Positions 52,312-63,221 are shown, counted from the first letter of the stretch. The stretch: 64,000 nucleotides of DNA from Flavobacteriaceae bacterium LYZ1037 (GCA_003144015.1 QFWS01000007.1:124001-188000), one strand, 5' to 3'. Numbers and translations: made by a program. Notes: generated by a model from the sequence alone, not told the origin.

Positions 52312-53163
52312 TTAGTTTTTTTCGAATGTTAAATAATCGGTTCCACCATTTCCACCACTAATATCAATTAATTCAATTTTGGTTGCACTTTGAGAGATAA
52401 AGTCCCAATCATCATTGAGGTCTTGAAAATCGTTGGTTAGGTTAAAATTGATATTAAAATCTAAATCATCTAAATCGTCATTACTATTGCTATTGGTAAT
52501 ACTCCAAGTACCATTGTAGTTGTTTATGCCATTTTCAGCATGTAGTACACCCGAACTATTAAAGGTAAAACTGTAACCTGTAAAATGGTTAGTTTCATCA
52601 GTGCCAGAATCTATAAAACTACTAATTCTCCAGGTTCCACTAGCAACATGGTCTTGTATTGTGGTTATAAGAGTTGATGAACAGTTAGTGTCTGGAGTGC
52701 CTGTTTGAAAGGTTAAATAATCGGTTCCACCATTTCCACCACTGATATCTATTAAAGCTATTGAGGTTGAATTATAGGTAACAATATCCCAATCGTCGTT
52801 TAAATCTTCAAATTCATTCGTTAAATTAAAATTGATATTGAAATCTAAATCGTCTGAACTGTCATCATTACTGTTACTATCTGTAATGCTCCATGTTCCA
52901 GAATAGGTGTTATTTTGACTTGTAGCTATTAAAGTGCCATCGGTATTGAATTGAAACCCAAAACACACAAAATGACCGGTTTCATCGTTTCCGGAATCGA
53001 TAAAACTGGAAATCATCCAGGTGTTTGCTGTTAAGTTGGCTTGAATTACTTCTTGTGTAGTTGTATTACCGGAATTGTCGTCATCTGATGAAGAACAGGA
53101 ATGTATAAATAAACTTATTCCAAAAATAACTAAGACAATCAGTTTGTTTTTTAGTGTTTTCAT
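52312..53163 (-). CDS. lipoprotein with two tandem homologous domains
   Basis: It has 283 aa from the ATG at 53163; a start at 53223 would put 20 residues before the signal and is rejected. The signal ends SC, and the mature start SSSDDD is a Bacteroidota surface-export type. Two repeats of about 110 residues (48-150 and 175-283) share WxISSFIDSGxDETxHF, GTWSIT(D/N)SNSND, DLDFNINFNLTN and IDISGGNGGTDYLTF. It resembles lipocalin-like flavobacterial lipoproteins. Function unknown. Confidence 0.85.
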   Translation of the reverse strand: MKTLKNKLIVLVIFGISLFIHSCSSSDDDNSGNTTTQEVIQANLTANTWMISSFIDSGNDETGHFVCFGFQFNTDGTLIATSQNNTYSGTWSITDSNSNDDSSDDLDFNINFNLTNEFEDLNDDWDIVTYNSTSIALIDISGGNGGTDYLTFQTGTPDTNCSSTLITTIQDHVASGTWRISSFIDSGTDETNHFTGYSFTFNSSGVLHAENGINNYNGTWSITNSNSNDDLDDLDFNINFNLTNDFQDLNDDWDFISQSATKIELIDISGGNGGTDYLTFEKN

Positions 53164-53379
53164 AATTACAATTTGTTTATAAATTACAAACGTTAAAGCA
53201 CACTTATTTATTGCTAAACACAAGATTATTAGCAGAATGTAATTATAGTTGTTATAAATTGATTTTTATGTCTATACATATTGCTGTTTTCAAAATAAAA
53301 CACGCATTAACTTAACACAATCTTTAAAGAGTCTTAATCTTTAGTAGCTTAATTAAAGTGATTTTTGCTATAAAAAACA

Positions 53380-54006
53380 ATGGATGTATTTATCATGATT
53401 TTTGGTGCATTACTCTCTGTAATGAACCCTCTTGGGACGATTCCCATATTTGTTAGTTTAACAAAAGAAAATAATAAGAAGGAGCGACATCAGATAGCTT
53501 TCTGGACTTCTTTTAATGTATTAATTATTTTACTGATCTCTTTTTTTGCCGGAAAATATATTTTAGTCTTTTTTGGAATTAGTTTAAATTCTTTAAAGGT
53601 TGCAGGAGGACTTATTATTGCTTCTTCAGGCTTTGCATTATTAACTGGAAAGTTTAGTAAACATAAAGGTATGAAACAAAAATCTGTAAAAGAAGGTATA
53701 AAAAATCGTTCTGAATTTTCATTAACTCCATTAGCCATTCCAATGATTGCAGGTCCTGGTACGATATCTTTATTAATAGCTTATAACCAAAAATATGATA
53801 AACTATACGAGGTGTTTTTAACTCTGGGAGCTATCGTGTTGTCTGTAATATGTATTTATCTAGTGTTGAAAAGCTCATTTTTTATAACCAAATCTCTTGG
53901 TGCTTCTGGTATTAATGCTTTGTCCCGAATAATAGGGTTTATTGTTATTTCTATAGGTGTTGAGTTTATTATCTCGGCTGTGTTACCTCTGGTTCATAGG
54001 GTGTAA
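53380..54006 (+). CDS. MarC family (UPF0056) membrane protein
   Basis: It has 208 aa and six membrane helices. The family start is GALLSVMNPLGTIPIFVSLT, followed by ALTPLAIPMIAGPGTISLLIA-type sequence (LTPLAIPMIAGPGTIS) and SRIIGFIVISIGVEFI. MarC was once linked to antibiotic resistance, but that was not supported; the function is unknown. It is a lone gene with no clear promoter. Confidence 0.92.
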   Translation: MDVFIMIFGALLSVMNPLGTIPIFVSLTKENNKKERHQIAFWTSFNVLIILLISFFAGKYILVFFGISLNSLKVAGGLIIASSGFALLTGKFSKHKGMKQKSVKEGIKNRSEFSLTPLAIPMIAGPGTISLLIAYNQKYDKLYEVFLTLGAIVLSVICIYLVLKSSFFITKSLGASGINALSRIIGFIVISIGVEFIISAVLPLVHRV

Positions 54007-54154
54007 CCTCCCATATTAGGCAACAGAACAATAAACAGTGATAACTCTTTGGTTATTATAGTAATACACATAATCTAATCCACCAATTTCAGTGAAATAT
54101 TCAAAGGTTCTAAACTGTAATTCGTGATAATTGCTTAATCGAGATTAAACAAGC

Positions 54155-56437
54155 TTAAAATGGATAGCCTATGGCAAAATTTAAAATAGGGGAGCCTACA
54201 TCGAAATTAAAACGTTCTCCTTTGGGTAACGCTGGGTCGTGAAAGGGTGCAGCCAAATCGAAACGAATAACAAAACTTTGAATATCCACACGGAGTCCAA
54301 TTCCAGCACCCATACCTAATTCGCTTATAAAATCGCTATTAAATTTATCTTTGCCATTATAAATAGGGTTTTCTTTAGAGTTCCAAATGTTTCCTGCATC
54401 GGCAAATACAGCGCCTTTTAAAAAGGACACAATGGGAAAACGGTATTCCAGATTAGCTTCTAGCCTAATGTTTCCTGTTTTATCAAAGGCATCATCGTTG
54501 TCCACCCCATCCACATCTGGATTATAAGTGCCAGGCCCCAATGATCTAATATTAAAAGCACGTACACTATAAGGGCCACCAGAGTAATACTGTTTAACAA
54601 AAGGAACGACATCGGAATTGCCGTAAGCCAATCCATAGCCACCAAATAGTCTAGCTGCAATGACTTGTTCTTTTCCAAAATTAAAATGATAATGCACATC
54701 GACATCTGCTTTGGCATATTGTGCATATTCGAAACCTAGAACTGTTTTTGGTTTCTCAGCTCCCTGGTCTTTACCAAATAGGCTTATGGTATTACCAGCA
54801 ATATCGAAAGTAAAATTAAAATAGAGTTGATGCTTCTTTTGGATGTTTACCATCTCATTATAAGTAAACCCATAAGTTAATCCGGCAATAAATTGTTGTT
54901 CGAAACTTCGTCTTAAAAAAGGGTCGTTATCTAGAATTTGTTCAAACTCTGGTGTGGTTTTTAAAAGTTCTGTATAACTTAATGAAATGGGATTGATTTC
55001 ATGGGTTACGTACCTGTTTGCATCCCAAGTATAACCAAATAAGGCTGTTCCAGATAAGAGCGTGTACAAATCTGTTCTGTTTAGGTAATCAATGCTTAAA
55101 GAGGTTTTTGTTTTGGGAATAGAGTATTTGAAAAAATCGTCGTTGATTTTAACAGGGAACAAGACTCTTGGAAAAATAAGTTCGTTTTGTAAACCTAATT
55201 CTAAACTACTATTACCAGAGTTTTGACTGCCACCTAATTGTTTTTCATAACCTATTTTAGGCGTAATATTATAGGTTTCGCCTCCTCCAAATAAATTTCG
55301 ATTACTTAATGTTAATGTTAAAGCAGGCCCTGCAAAACTATTGGATTTTGTTACCACTTGGAGCTCGGCTCGAAGGGCTCGTTTATTTAATGGTGATAAG
55401 TAAATATTGGCTTCTAGAAGTCCTAAATTATCATCTGCCAGAGTGTCCAATTCCTTATATTGAATGTTTACATATTTATAAGCACCAATGGTAGAGAGAC
55501 GTCTGGCTGAATTACGCGAGTCTTCAGGATTATAATATTCGCCTTCTTTCAATACGATAAAAGGATCTAAGTATTTGGGTTTGAAAAACGTTTCTTTTTG
55601 AATGTAGTTTTTCTCGTTAAAACGAGTTGGTTGTATGTCTGCAGAATCTGAAACTTCGTAATTGGGATACACATTAACTTTGAACACTTTATAAGTAATC
55701 AAACTTTTTTTAGGGACTTCGTTTTTTAATTTTAAGAATAAGTCGAAGTTTTTATTATCATACCTATTGGTGTCTGCTTCAAAAATTAAAAAGTTATTGT
55801 TAAAGTTAAAATAGCCTTTGCTTTTGAGCGCCTTGTCTAGTCGCTGACGTTCTAATTTCATGTGATTCAAATCGAATCGCATCCCGGGTTTAAATGATGA
55901 TTCTGCCACCAGTTTTTTCATGTTGTCATGAATGCTAACCGGCATAGAATCCATCTGATAACTAGCCATTCTATATGGTTCTGGAACAACTACGGTGTAT
56001 TTTAAAGCAGCTTTATTTTCTGTTTCTTCAAAAACGGATGATGCCCGACTGTAAAAAAAACCTCTGTTTTCTAATCGGTTTAACAAGATATCTTCTATTT
56101 CGTGGGTTTCTACATCCGACTGATACACGGGTTTTTCGCCAAACTGTTTATAGAACCAACGATTGATAAACCCTGGATTTTCTTTCTGGTTTTTATAGTA
56201 ATAATACAAGCCCAAATGCATGCCTAAAAACTTGGAGTTAGGCTCGGGACGTAATACAGATTCTAGATCCGATTTTAAACCCGATTCGTTTTGAATAAGA
56301 CTATCAGATTCAATACTAAGCGTGGCACCAGTATACAAACGCTCGTTCTCGGGAATGTGCTTGGTAATACTGCATGCGTAAAAGCTCCCAATTACTAGAA
56401 GGATGCTTATATACTTGAATGTTTTGAACTGTTTCAA
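54155..56437 (-). CDS. tamL: TamL, lipoprotein Omp85-family outer-membrane protein
   Basis: It has 760 aa. The signal ends FYAC with Cys22, so it is lipid-anchored, as in the Bacteroidota-specific TamL form of TamA. POTRA-like domains occupy about 35-400, and the D15/Omp85 barrel follows, with late motifs FVKQYYSGGPYSVRAF, FADAGNIWN and GMGAGIGLRVDIQSFVIRFDLAAPF. The C-terminus ends in Phe. It lies 23 nt after tamB in the same operon. The pair moves lipids or proteins to the outer membrane. Confidence 0.9.
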   Translation of the reverse strand: MKQFKTFKYISILLVIGSFYACSITKHIPENERLYTGATLSIESDSLIQNESGLKSDLESVLRPEPNSKFLGMHLGLYYYYKNQKENPGFINRWFYKQFGEKPVYQSDVETHEIEDILLNRLENRGFFYSRASSVFEETENKAALKYTVVVPEPYRMASYQMDSMPVSIHDNMKKLVAESSFKPGMRFDLNHMKLERQRLDKALKSKGYFNFNNNFLIFEADTNRYDNKNFDLFLKLKNEVPKKSLITYKVFKVNVYPNYEVSDSADIQPTRFNEKNYIQKETFFKPKYLDPFIVLKEGEYYNPEDSRNSARRLSTIGAYKYVNIQYKELDTLADDNLGLLEANIYLSPLNKRALRAELQVVTKSNSFAGPALTLTLSNRNLFGGGETYNITPKIGYEKQLGGSQNSGNSSLELGLQNELIFPRVLFPVKINDDFFKYSIPKTKTSLSIDYLNRTDLYTLLSGTALFGYTWDANRYVTHEINPISLSYTELLKTTPEFEQILDNDPFLRRSFEQQFIAGLTYGFTYNEMVNIQKKHQLYFNFTFDIAGNTISLFGKDQGAEKPKTVLGFEYAQYAKADVDVHYHFNFGKEQVIAARLFGGYGLAYGNSDVVPFVKQYYSGGPYSVRAFNIRSLGPGTYNPDVDGVDNDDAFDKTGNIRLEANLEYRFPIVSFLKGAVFADAGNIWNSKENPIYNGKDKFNSDFISELGMGAGIGLRVDIQSFVIRFDLAAPFHDPALPKGERFNFDVGSPILNFAIGYPF

Positions 56438-56460
56438 ATGCTACAGATTATATCTTGTGT

Positions 56461-59400
56461 TTAATTCTTTTTATCTTCAATACTTTTATTAGTGGCAGCT
56501 TCCTTTTTCTTTCTTTTTTCCTTAGCCGCTTTCTCTTCAGCTTCTTTCTTTGCTTTTGCTTCTTTTTCCTTTTGGGTTTCCGATTTAAACAAAGCGTCCC
56601 AAAGTTCGTTATACTTATTGAATTCCTGTGTAAAAATTAAAGCAATACCACTAACTACGGTTTGTCCATCAATCACATTCTCAAATTCATTTCTACTAAA
56701 TCCTTTAAGCCTGTATCGTCCACTTTCGGTAAGCAGATATTCAATACTTACGTTACCAATTATAGGAGTTTCTTCGCCTGATGAACTGCTACCTTCAATA
56801 TCTACTTCGCTACCAACACGTACAATTAAACGGTCGTTAAATAGTTTTTTTTGTGCAGCGATATCTAGTTGGGTACGCTGTTGTGGCGATGCTCCTTGAT
56901 AATCTGTAAAACTATTGATGCCGAAATCCAGTTCAAAACCTGATGTTCCTAAAAGCTTATCTGTAAACATATTTAATTGATCGGCAACAGCATCATTGAG
57001 ATTATCTCGAGCTATGGATGCCACACCACCAGAACTGCCATCACTTCCTGGGTCTGGATAAAAACGATTCAACACTAATAATGAAAATACCTGACGATTT
57101 AATTCGTCTTCCTGATTGTTTAATTGTTGAATTCTGCCATATACTTGACCACCGATAGCTCCTTGTTCTTCTTCGGGCATGTCTAAATTGAAGGCAATTT
57201 CGGGTTCCATAAGCTGGCCAGAAATATTTAAGAACACATAGTATGGTAATACTTGTCGGAATTTCCCTTTAGTCGCTGGATCACTTCCAGAATATACTGG
57301 TGCCATTAATGAAGATGCTGATGCTTCCACTTCGTAAACAGCTTTCACGTCTAGTTTGGCATCAAAAGGATCGCCAGACCAGGTAACACGACTCCCAGGA
57401 ACCAAATTGAATTTTCGGTTTACTATTTTATATAAATTTAATTCATAATGACCTGATAAAACTTCATATATACCTGATAATTTAACATTACCATTTGGAT
57501 TCATAGTCATATTAAAATCGCCTTCTCCAGAGACCTTAAAATTATCTCCAGTTTCTTCATCCAGAACGAGTGTTACAGTAGCTTCTTTTCCTACTTTTAA
57601 AAGTGCCGAAATATCAAAACCTTTAATGGTGGCTGTCTTTTCGGTGGTTCTGGTTAAAATAGCATCAGGATTCTCTCGATTTACAAACACCACAACACCA
57701 TCGCGTTCCTCCAGATTTACTGTAGCAGAGGGTAGAACATAGGTCACATCGGTATCCGAACTAATGGTCATGTCCAAATCTATTTTAGGAACTTGTAAAT
57801 GGCCTGTTATTTTGGCATTTCCATCAAAACTGGCTTGTCCGTATAGAAAATCATTATCTTCTTTGGTGGCATTGAGGATTTGAAAATCGGTTGCTGTTAC
57901 TTGCAAATCAAAAGTTGGGTTTATCATATTCTCGGTGCCTATTTTACCAGTCATTTCAAAGGTATTCTGGTTCTCGTCTAAAATGGTAAAGTCATTCATG
58001 GATAACCCAGAATTATCAACCCTCAAGGTTTCATGTTCTAAAGTAAAAGCCGAATTAAACATGGCGACTTTAAAATCGGCATCATAAAACTCCAAAGTAC
58101 CACTGTATTTTGGTTGGCTGGTGGTTCCGCTTAATTTAAAGTTACCAGAAAAATAACCATCTGTTTCTGTTATTTGCCCTTGTGAAAAGCCTTTAATGGC
58201 ATTCATGTGAAACTGGTTGATATCTAGATTTAAATTTAGTTGGGCACCAGACAGACTTGCTATATAATCGCCTTTTAAGTCTAAATCGATTTCACCACCT
58301 TTCATTTTAGCATTAAAATCGTAACTATCGTTATTTAAGGATTTGGCATCTACAGTAAGAGTTCCTAAATCGACTTCCATAAATTGTAATTTGGAGATGT
58401 CTAAATCGGCAACAATTCCTGTGTTTTCAAAAGGTTCTTCAACTATAAAATTGCCGTTTAAATTCCCAGAAGCAATAGTATCGTCTGGATTGAAATAACT
58501 TAAAATTTCACTGAGTTTAAAGTTCTCAAAATCGATGCCTATATGGTCTTTCGATGTATTAGGCAGTTTGTCTGTAATTTCTATGGATTGGCTATTTCTA
58601 TTAATACGGAAGTCATGAAACACTAGTTTTTTATCGTAAATAAGCACTTCATTAGCTTCTGGGATATCCCAAGGATTTTTATTGATAATTAATTTGTTTG
58701 GTAGTACATGAAAACGCAACTCTTCACTATTACCAGTGATGTTACTGAAAATTTGCGCCATGACTTCCTGGTCGTGAAAGGCTGTAAATTCTAAAGATAA
58801 TTCATTATTTGACTGATTTCCAGAAAGAACTGTTTTTTGAATATGTAAAGGACCAGCAATAATTTCTTTAAAACCTAGATTGAAGTTGAATTTCTCTAAG
58901 TCTGTATCCATAGAAAAAGCCAAACTATCCAATTCATAATTGCTGTAATTAATATGTGGTGCTGTAATATTCGCTTTTAGTTTACGCTCAGATTCTTTAA
59001 AATCGACTGCCAGAGTGATGGTATCTAAATCTTCTATATTTAATAAAAACACCTCGTTTAAAATAGGAGAGAGGCTTATCTTTCCTCGTAATTTTAAATT
59101 AACTGGTTGCGAAAGACTATCTAAAAGAATTTCATCGCGAGAAAAATAGCTTGATACATGGCGCTTTAATGACTTCGTCCAGGTTTCAGGATCTGTATTG
59201 GATTCCAGTAATACATCTACCATTTTATTTTTTATAGAAACCGATGTGGTATCTTTTCTAATATGAGCAGAAGCGTTTAATTTACCCAGCAAATAACTTT
59301 TATCATCATACACAAAAACCCCTTTGTCTATATCTGTTGTTACATCAAAACTACTGCTATTTCCTTTAAAATTGGCATTGATTTTCATGCCAGTCTTCAC

Positions 59401-61563
59401 ATGCCGATCCATAAGACCAAGTGCTTGTAAATCGGCTCCAATTATATCTATTTCTGCCTGAACTTCTGAGGCTATTGAATCTAAAACTACAGTTGCAAAA
59501 ACAGTTGCATCAAGGTTTCTGTCTTTGTAAATAGAGGAAATCGTTCCAGCTCCATTGGTAATATCTCCCACTAATTTTAAATCTTTTACATCGTAATTGT
59601 TGTATGTAAAACTGGATATGATGGCATCAAATTTTGCGTCTAGGTTATTGATGTTATCACCTTTTCCATTGGCAGTTACATGCACATTTAAAGCCCCTAT
59701 TTCGTCGTTATTAAATAGCTCGTTAAGTTTATAATCTTCAATAGCCAAGTCGGCATGAAACTCCAAAGTTTCCCCATTTTTAAACTGACCCTCAACCATG
59801 GCAAGGCCTTGTGAAGTTGTTAAATGAGCTTTTGCTGAAAGATCATGAAGGTTGCCTGATGCATCACCAACGAGTTTGACATCGTTTGGTAAATTGATTC
59901 CTAAGCTATCTTCCTGAATAAACTGGATGATATCCGAACGCTTGGTAATGGCAGAAAAAGCTGGAATATCGAAAGCTAAGGCATCTGGATTGGTAACATT
60001 TTGAATGCTTCCGTTTGCGGATACATGGGTGTCACTCCATTGAATAATCATTTTGGCAAGATGGATATCGGACAAATGACCTTGGGCTTTCAAAGTCCCA
60101 GTAATCTGATTACTGCTTAGGGTTTTTAGGTATTCATTTTCCTTTAATTCTGGTTGAATTAAAAATAAATCTTGGAGTGCTATCGTAAATGATGGCAGGT
60201 TTAAAGCTACTTTAGACAATTCTGGCATGGTTATTAAATTGGCTAAAGAGGGATAGTCTAACTGCATATTCCCTTGCAGAGTATTTTTATTTAATGCAAT
60301 GTTTAAATCTGATAACAGGAGTCGCTTATCTGAGGCTTGTAATTCGAATTGTAGGCGTTTTAAATCGATTCCTGAAATTTCCTGAAACGATGCTTCTTCT
60401 AACTGCAATTCGGCTATTTTATCTTTTAGCAACACAGAATTCGCTTGAAAATTAATGTCCGTTAGCACAATAGCATGGGGGTTGAAAATGCCTTTTTGTC
60501 CTTTTTCATTATTCAACAAATAGCTAAATTGGTTGTTTTCTAGAACTATTTCATCAATGGCAAGTTGTATGCTTGGCCATTCAAAAGCTTTAATGTCCTG
60601 TTCAATGTCTTTTGAAATGTCTTCCACTTTTTCGGTGACCACATTGTTTTCAGTTTCAGTTTTAAGTTGTATGCTTGAATTTTTTAAGCGAAATTCATCG
60701 ACTTCAAAAAGCTGATTAGTTAAATCGATAGTGGGCACTTCTGCATAGAATTCCTTGATGTCTAAAGTGGCAGCTATTCTGTCTGCTTTACTTCGATAAT
60801 CGGCAAATACATTGCTAAGGGTTAGTTCATCTACGGTTAATAGAGGTAATGTAGACGTTTCAGTTTCTGTCGTTGTAGCAACTGGTAATTGATAAAATTT
60901 AATATTGCTATCAGATAACGCTAATTCCGAAGTATGAAACGTCATGGTTTTATCCATATCTGCCACCAGCTTCCCTATTTTAAAACGACTATCGATGCCT
61001 GTCACAACATCGTTATACATCACATCAAAATCTTTAAAATTTAGATGTCCTAAAATAAGATGTAAAGGTGCAGAAGTAGTGTCGACTGCAACTTCTGTGG
61101 TTGTTTCACTAGCAAAGGCATCAATAAGAAACTGAAAATTGAAACCTTCTAGAGTATCTTTTCTAGTAATGTTTGCACGTACACCTTCCCAATCTAATCC
61201 GTCAACTCCAACACCATTTCCTTGTATTAAAGCCCAAAGAGGCACATTGGCCTCCAAAGATTTTGAATAAATTAGGGTGTCGCCTTTGGTATCTTCTAGG
61301 TACAGTCCGTCTAATTGAATATCGCCATCAAAAGTGATAAATAATTTTTCAACGGCAACTTTAGTATGGGTTTTATCAGATAAATAAGTTACAGCCTTAG
61401 AAACTATTATATCTTGTCCCCAGGGACTTCTAACAAACAACACGAGCAAAAACAAAAGCAGGAGGACGCCTAAAATAATGCGTCCGATTATTTTTAAGAA
61501 CCTAAACCGTTTCTTTTTTTTAGGAACAGGTTGTTGTATGTTTTTCTTTTCTGTCTCTTTCAA
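56461..61563 (-). CDS. tamB: TamB, inter-membrane bridge protein
   Basis: It has 1700 aa. The basic N-terminus (KKKKRFRFLK) is followed by a membrane helix (26-46, GRIILGVLLLLFLLVLF), then long beta-taco repeats of AsmA/DUF490 type, and a C-terminal TamB domain (about 1300-1640, GKFRQVLPYYVFLNISGQLMEPEIAFNLDMPEEEQG). It ends in a 50-residue Lys/Glu/Ala coiled segment, an odd tail. The start is TTG; no ATG exists before the anchor. It should span the periplasm to TamL. Confidence 0.92.
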   Translation of the reverse strand: MKETEKKNIQQPVPKKKKRFRFLKIIGRIILGVLLLLFLLVLFVRSPWGQDIIVSKAVTYLSDKTHTKVAVEKLFITFDGDIQLDGLYLEDTKGDTLIYSKSLEANVPLWALIQGNGVGVDGLDWEGVRANITRKDTLEGFNFQFLIDAFASETTTEVAVDTTSAPLHLILGHLNFKDFDVMYNDVVTGIDSRFKIGKLVADMDKTMTFHTSELALSDSNIKFYQLPVATTTETETSTLPLLTVDELTLSNVFADYRSKADRIAATLDIKEFYAEVPTIDLTNQLFEVDEFRLKNSSIQLKTETENNVVTEKVEDISKDIEQDIKAFEWPSIQLAIDEIVLENNQFSYLLNNEKGQKGIFNPHAIVLTDINFQANSVLLKDKIAELQLEEASFQEISGIDLKRLQFELQASDKRLLLSDLNIALNKNTLQGNMQLDYPSLANLITMPELSKVALNLPSFTIALQDLFLIQPELKENEYLKTLSSNQITGTLKAQGHLSDIHLAKMIIQWSDTHVSANGSIQNVTNPDALAFDIPAFSAITKRSDIIQFIQEDSLGINLPNDVKLVGDASGNLHDLSAKAHLTTSQGLAMVEGQFKNGETLEFHADLAIEDYKLNELFNNDEIGALNVHVTANGKGDNINNLDAKFDAIISSFTYNNYDVKDLKLVGDITNGAGTISSIYKDRNLDATVFATVVLDSIASEVQAEIDIIGADLQALGLMDRHVKTGMKINANFKGNSSSFDVTTDIDKGVFVYDDKSYLLGKLNASAHIRKDTTSVSIKNKMVDVLLESNTDPETWTKSLKRHVSSYFSRDEILLDSLSQPVNLKLRGKISLSPILNEVFLLNIEDLDTITLAVDFKESERKLKANITAPHINYSNYELDSLAFSMDTDLEKFNFNLGFKEIIAGPLHIQKTVLSGNQSNNELSLEFTAFHDQEVMAQIFSNITGNSEELRFHVLPNKLIINKNPWDIPEANEVLIYDKKLVFHDFRINRNSQSIEITDKLPNTSKDHIGIDFENFKLSEILSYFNPDDTIASGNLNGNFIVEEPFENTGIVADLDISKLQFMEVDLGTLTVDAKSLNNDSYDFNAKMKGGEIDLDLKGDYIASLSGAQLNLNLDINQFHMNAIKGFSQGQITETDGYFSGNFKLSGTTSQPKYSGTLEFYDADFKVAMFNSAFTLEHETLRVDNSGLSMNDFTILDENQNTFEMTGKIGTENMINPTFDLQVTATDFQILNATKEDNDFLYGQASFDGNAKITGHLQVPKIDLDMTISSDTDVTYVLPSATVNLEERDGVVVFVNRENPDAILTRTTEKTATIKGFDISALLKVGKEATVTLVLDEETGDNFKVSGEGDFNMTMNPNGNVKLSGIYEVLSGHYELNLYKIVNRKFNLVPGSRVTWSGDPFDAKLDVKAVYEVEASASSLMAPVYSGSDPATKGKFRQVLPYYVFLNISGQLMEPEIAFNLDMPEEEQGAIGGQVYGRIQQLNNQEDELNRQVFSLLVLNRFYPDPGSDGSSGGVASIARDNLNDAVADQLNMFTDKLLGTSGFELDFGINSFTDYQGASPQQRTQLDIAAQKKLFNDRLIVRVGSEVDIEGSSSSGEETPIIGNVSIEYLLTESGRYRLKGFSRNEFENVIDGQTVVSGIALIFTQEFNKYNELWDALFKSETQKEKEAKAKKEAEEKAAKEKRKKKEAATNKSIEDKKN

Positions 61564-61760
61564 GCCATTTTTTTCTGAATTACAAATTTATTATTTTAAT
61601 AATAGTGAATGTACTTTAAAACAATTATTAATAGCCGAATAACTTAAGAAATGCAAATTATATATTCTAAAGGGAATTGAATTAAAAACTCCTTGAAGTA
61701 GTGTTTTAGTATGTTGCGATTTTATTATTAGATACCTGTAATACAATATGATATCATGTA

Positions 61761-62504
61761 TTACATCACTAAAGGCTTTAATATTTCCCATACATTATCC
61801 GCAACTATTTTATGTCCTGCAACATTAGGGTGAATGCCATCACTTTGGTTCAAGGGAGCCATTCCACCAACATCTTTCAGAATAAAAGGAATAAATTCTA
61901 AATTATTTAGAGCTGCAACATCTTTAAAAAGAGCTTTAAATTTTGTGGTGTAATCTTGTCCCATATTGGGTGGTAATTGCATCCCAGCAAGAATTATAGT
62001 TGTTTCTGGACTTTTTTCTTTAACTGTATTTATAATGGCTTGTAAATTAGATTGTGTTTCGGTTATGGGCACTCCACGCAAACCATCGTTGGCACCAAGT
62101 TCTAATAAAAAGATGGTAGGCTTTTGTTTAATAACCCATCCAATTCTGCTTTTACCACCTGCTGTGGTTTCACCACTCACACCAGAATTTATCACGGTAT
62201 AATTCAAATTTAATGAATCAATACGTTGTTGTAAAACACCAGTATAAGCATCGTTGGTATCCTCTAAACCATAACCGGCAGTAATACTATCACCAAAGCA
62301 TAAAATAGTTTTACTTGCCTGGTTTTTTACCAGTGTGTCTTTGGGTTGCGTTATAGTTTGTTGCGTTTCATTACTGTTTTTTGTGTTGGTGTCGCCACAG
62401 GACACTATAAGTAGTACTAAAATAAAATAACAAAACTTTAAGAGTTTAGCGGCTTTTCTAGTTGGTACAGTGAAATGCAATCGATAATTTTGAACTTTGG
62501 ACAT
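61761..62504 (-). CDS. tesA: SGNH/GDSL lipase-esterase, lipoprotein (TesA-like)
   Basis: It has 247 aa from the ATG at 62504; a GTG at 62531 would abut the divergent gene and is rejected. The signal ends LIVSC. SGNH blocks are FGDSITAGYG (Ser nucleophile), NSGVSGETT, LGANDGLRG and DGIHPN (Asp/His). It cleaves acyl esters or lysophospholipids, acting in the cell envelope. It is divergent from an ybbA-ybbP pair with only 27 nt between starts, the same order as in E. coli. Confidence 0.93.
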   Translation of the reverse strand: MSKVQNYRLHFTVPTRKAAKLLKFCYFILVLLIVSCGDTNTKNSNETQQTITQPKDTLVKNQASKTILCFGDSITAGYGLEDTNDAYTGVLQQRIDSLNLNYTVINSGVSGETTAGGKSRIGWVIKQKPTIFLLELGANDGLRGVPITETQSNLQAIINTVKEKSPETTIILAGMQLPPNMGQDYTTKFKALFKDVAALNNLEFIPFILKDVGGMAPLNQSDGIHPNVAGHKIVADNVWEILKPLVM

Positions 62505-62531
62505 AAGTCTATCTTTTAAATTTAAATTCAC

Positions 62532-63221
62532 ATGTCAAAGATATTAAAGATTACTGGGTTAGAGAAAACTTACACCAGTGGTAACAAACAATTAACGGTT
62601 TTGCACGATATCTCTTTTGATGTCGAACAAGGACAAACGTTTTCAATTGTTGGACCATCAGGAAGTGGAAAGACAACCTTGCTCGGACTTTGTGCAGGAT
62701 TAGACCAATCAAATGCTGGTACAGTAGAATTATGCGGACAAGATTTAAGCCTTTTAAACGAAGACCAACGGGCACAGTTACGAAATAAGGAAGTGGGGTT
62801 TATTTTCCAAAACTTTCAATTGTTACCCACACTTACAGCACTTGAAAATGTGAGTGTGCCTTTAGAGTTACAAGGATCTAAGAATGCTACAGCTAAGAGT
62901 ATGGAGCTCCTGGAAAAAGTGGGATTAGGAGATAGAGTGCATCATTATCCGTCGCAACTTTCGGGTGGCGAACAACAACGCGTAGCTTTAGCTCGTGCTT
63001 TTGCAAATGCGCCTTCTATTTTATTTGCAGATGAACCTACTGGAAATTTAGATGAAGAAACTGGCGAAAAAGTCATTCAGTTATTGTTCGATTTAAACAA
63101 AGAAAACGGAACCACCTTAATTATTATTTCGCACGACATGGAATTAGCCAATAGAACACAACAAATTTTAAGGCTTAAAGGTGGAACAATAGTAAGCAAC
63201 CAAACTACCAGCGTCCTGTGA
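62532..63221 (+). CDS. ybbA: ABC transporter ATPase (YbbA-like, LolD class)
   Basis: It has 229 aa. Walker A is GPSGSGKTT (39-47), the signature [14 protein letters not shown], Walker [14 protein letters not shown], and the H-loop IISHDMEL. It is the MacB/LolD subfamily, which powers FtsX-like permeases. Its stop overlaps the permease start (GTGA, 4 nt). Together with TesA it is likely involved in lipid or acyl-compound handling. Confidence 0.92.
   Translation: MSKILKITGLEKTYTSGNKQLTVLHDISFDVEQGQTFSIVGPSGSGKTTLLGLCAGLDQSNAGTVELCGQDLSLLNEDQRAQLRNKEVGFIFQNFQLLPTLTALENVSVPLELQGSKNATAKSMELLEKVGLGDRVHHYPSQLSGGEQQRVALARAFANAPSILFADEPTGNLDEETGEKVIQLLFDLNKENGTTLIIISHDMELANRTQQILRLKGGTIVSNQTTSVL

Noticed and set aside
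52178-52315. 45-codon ORF containing a strong hairpin
   Set aside because: It overlaps the end of the opposite lipoprotein gene and includes its terminator. No promoter or recognisable sequence; most likely chance.
54135-54148. Palindrome TTAATCGAGATTAA after tamL
   Set aside because: Short loop and no T-run on the relevant strand; not a convincing terminator.
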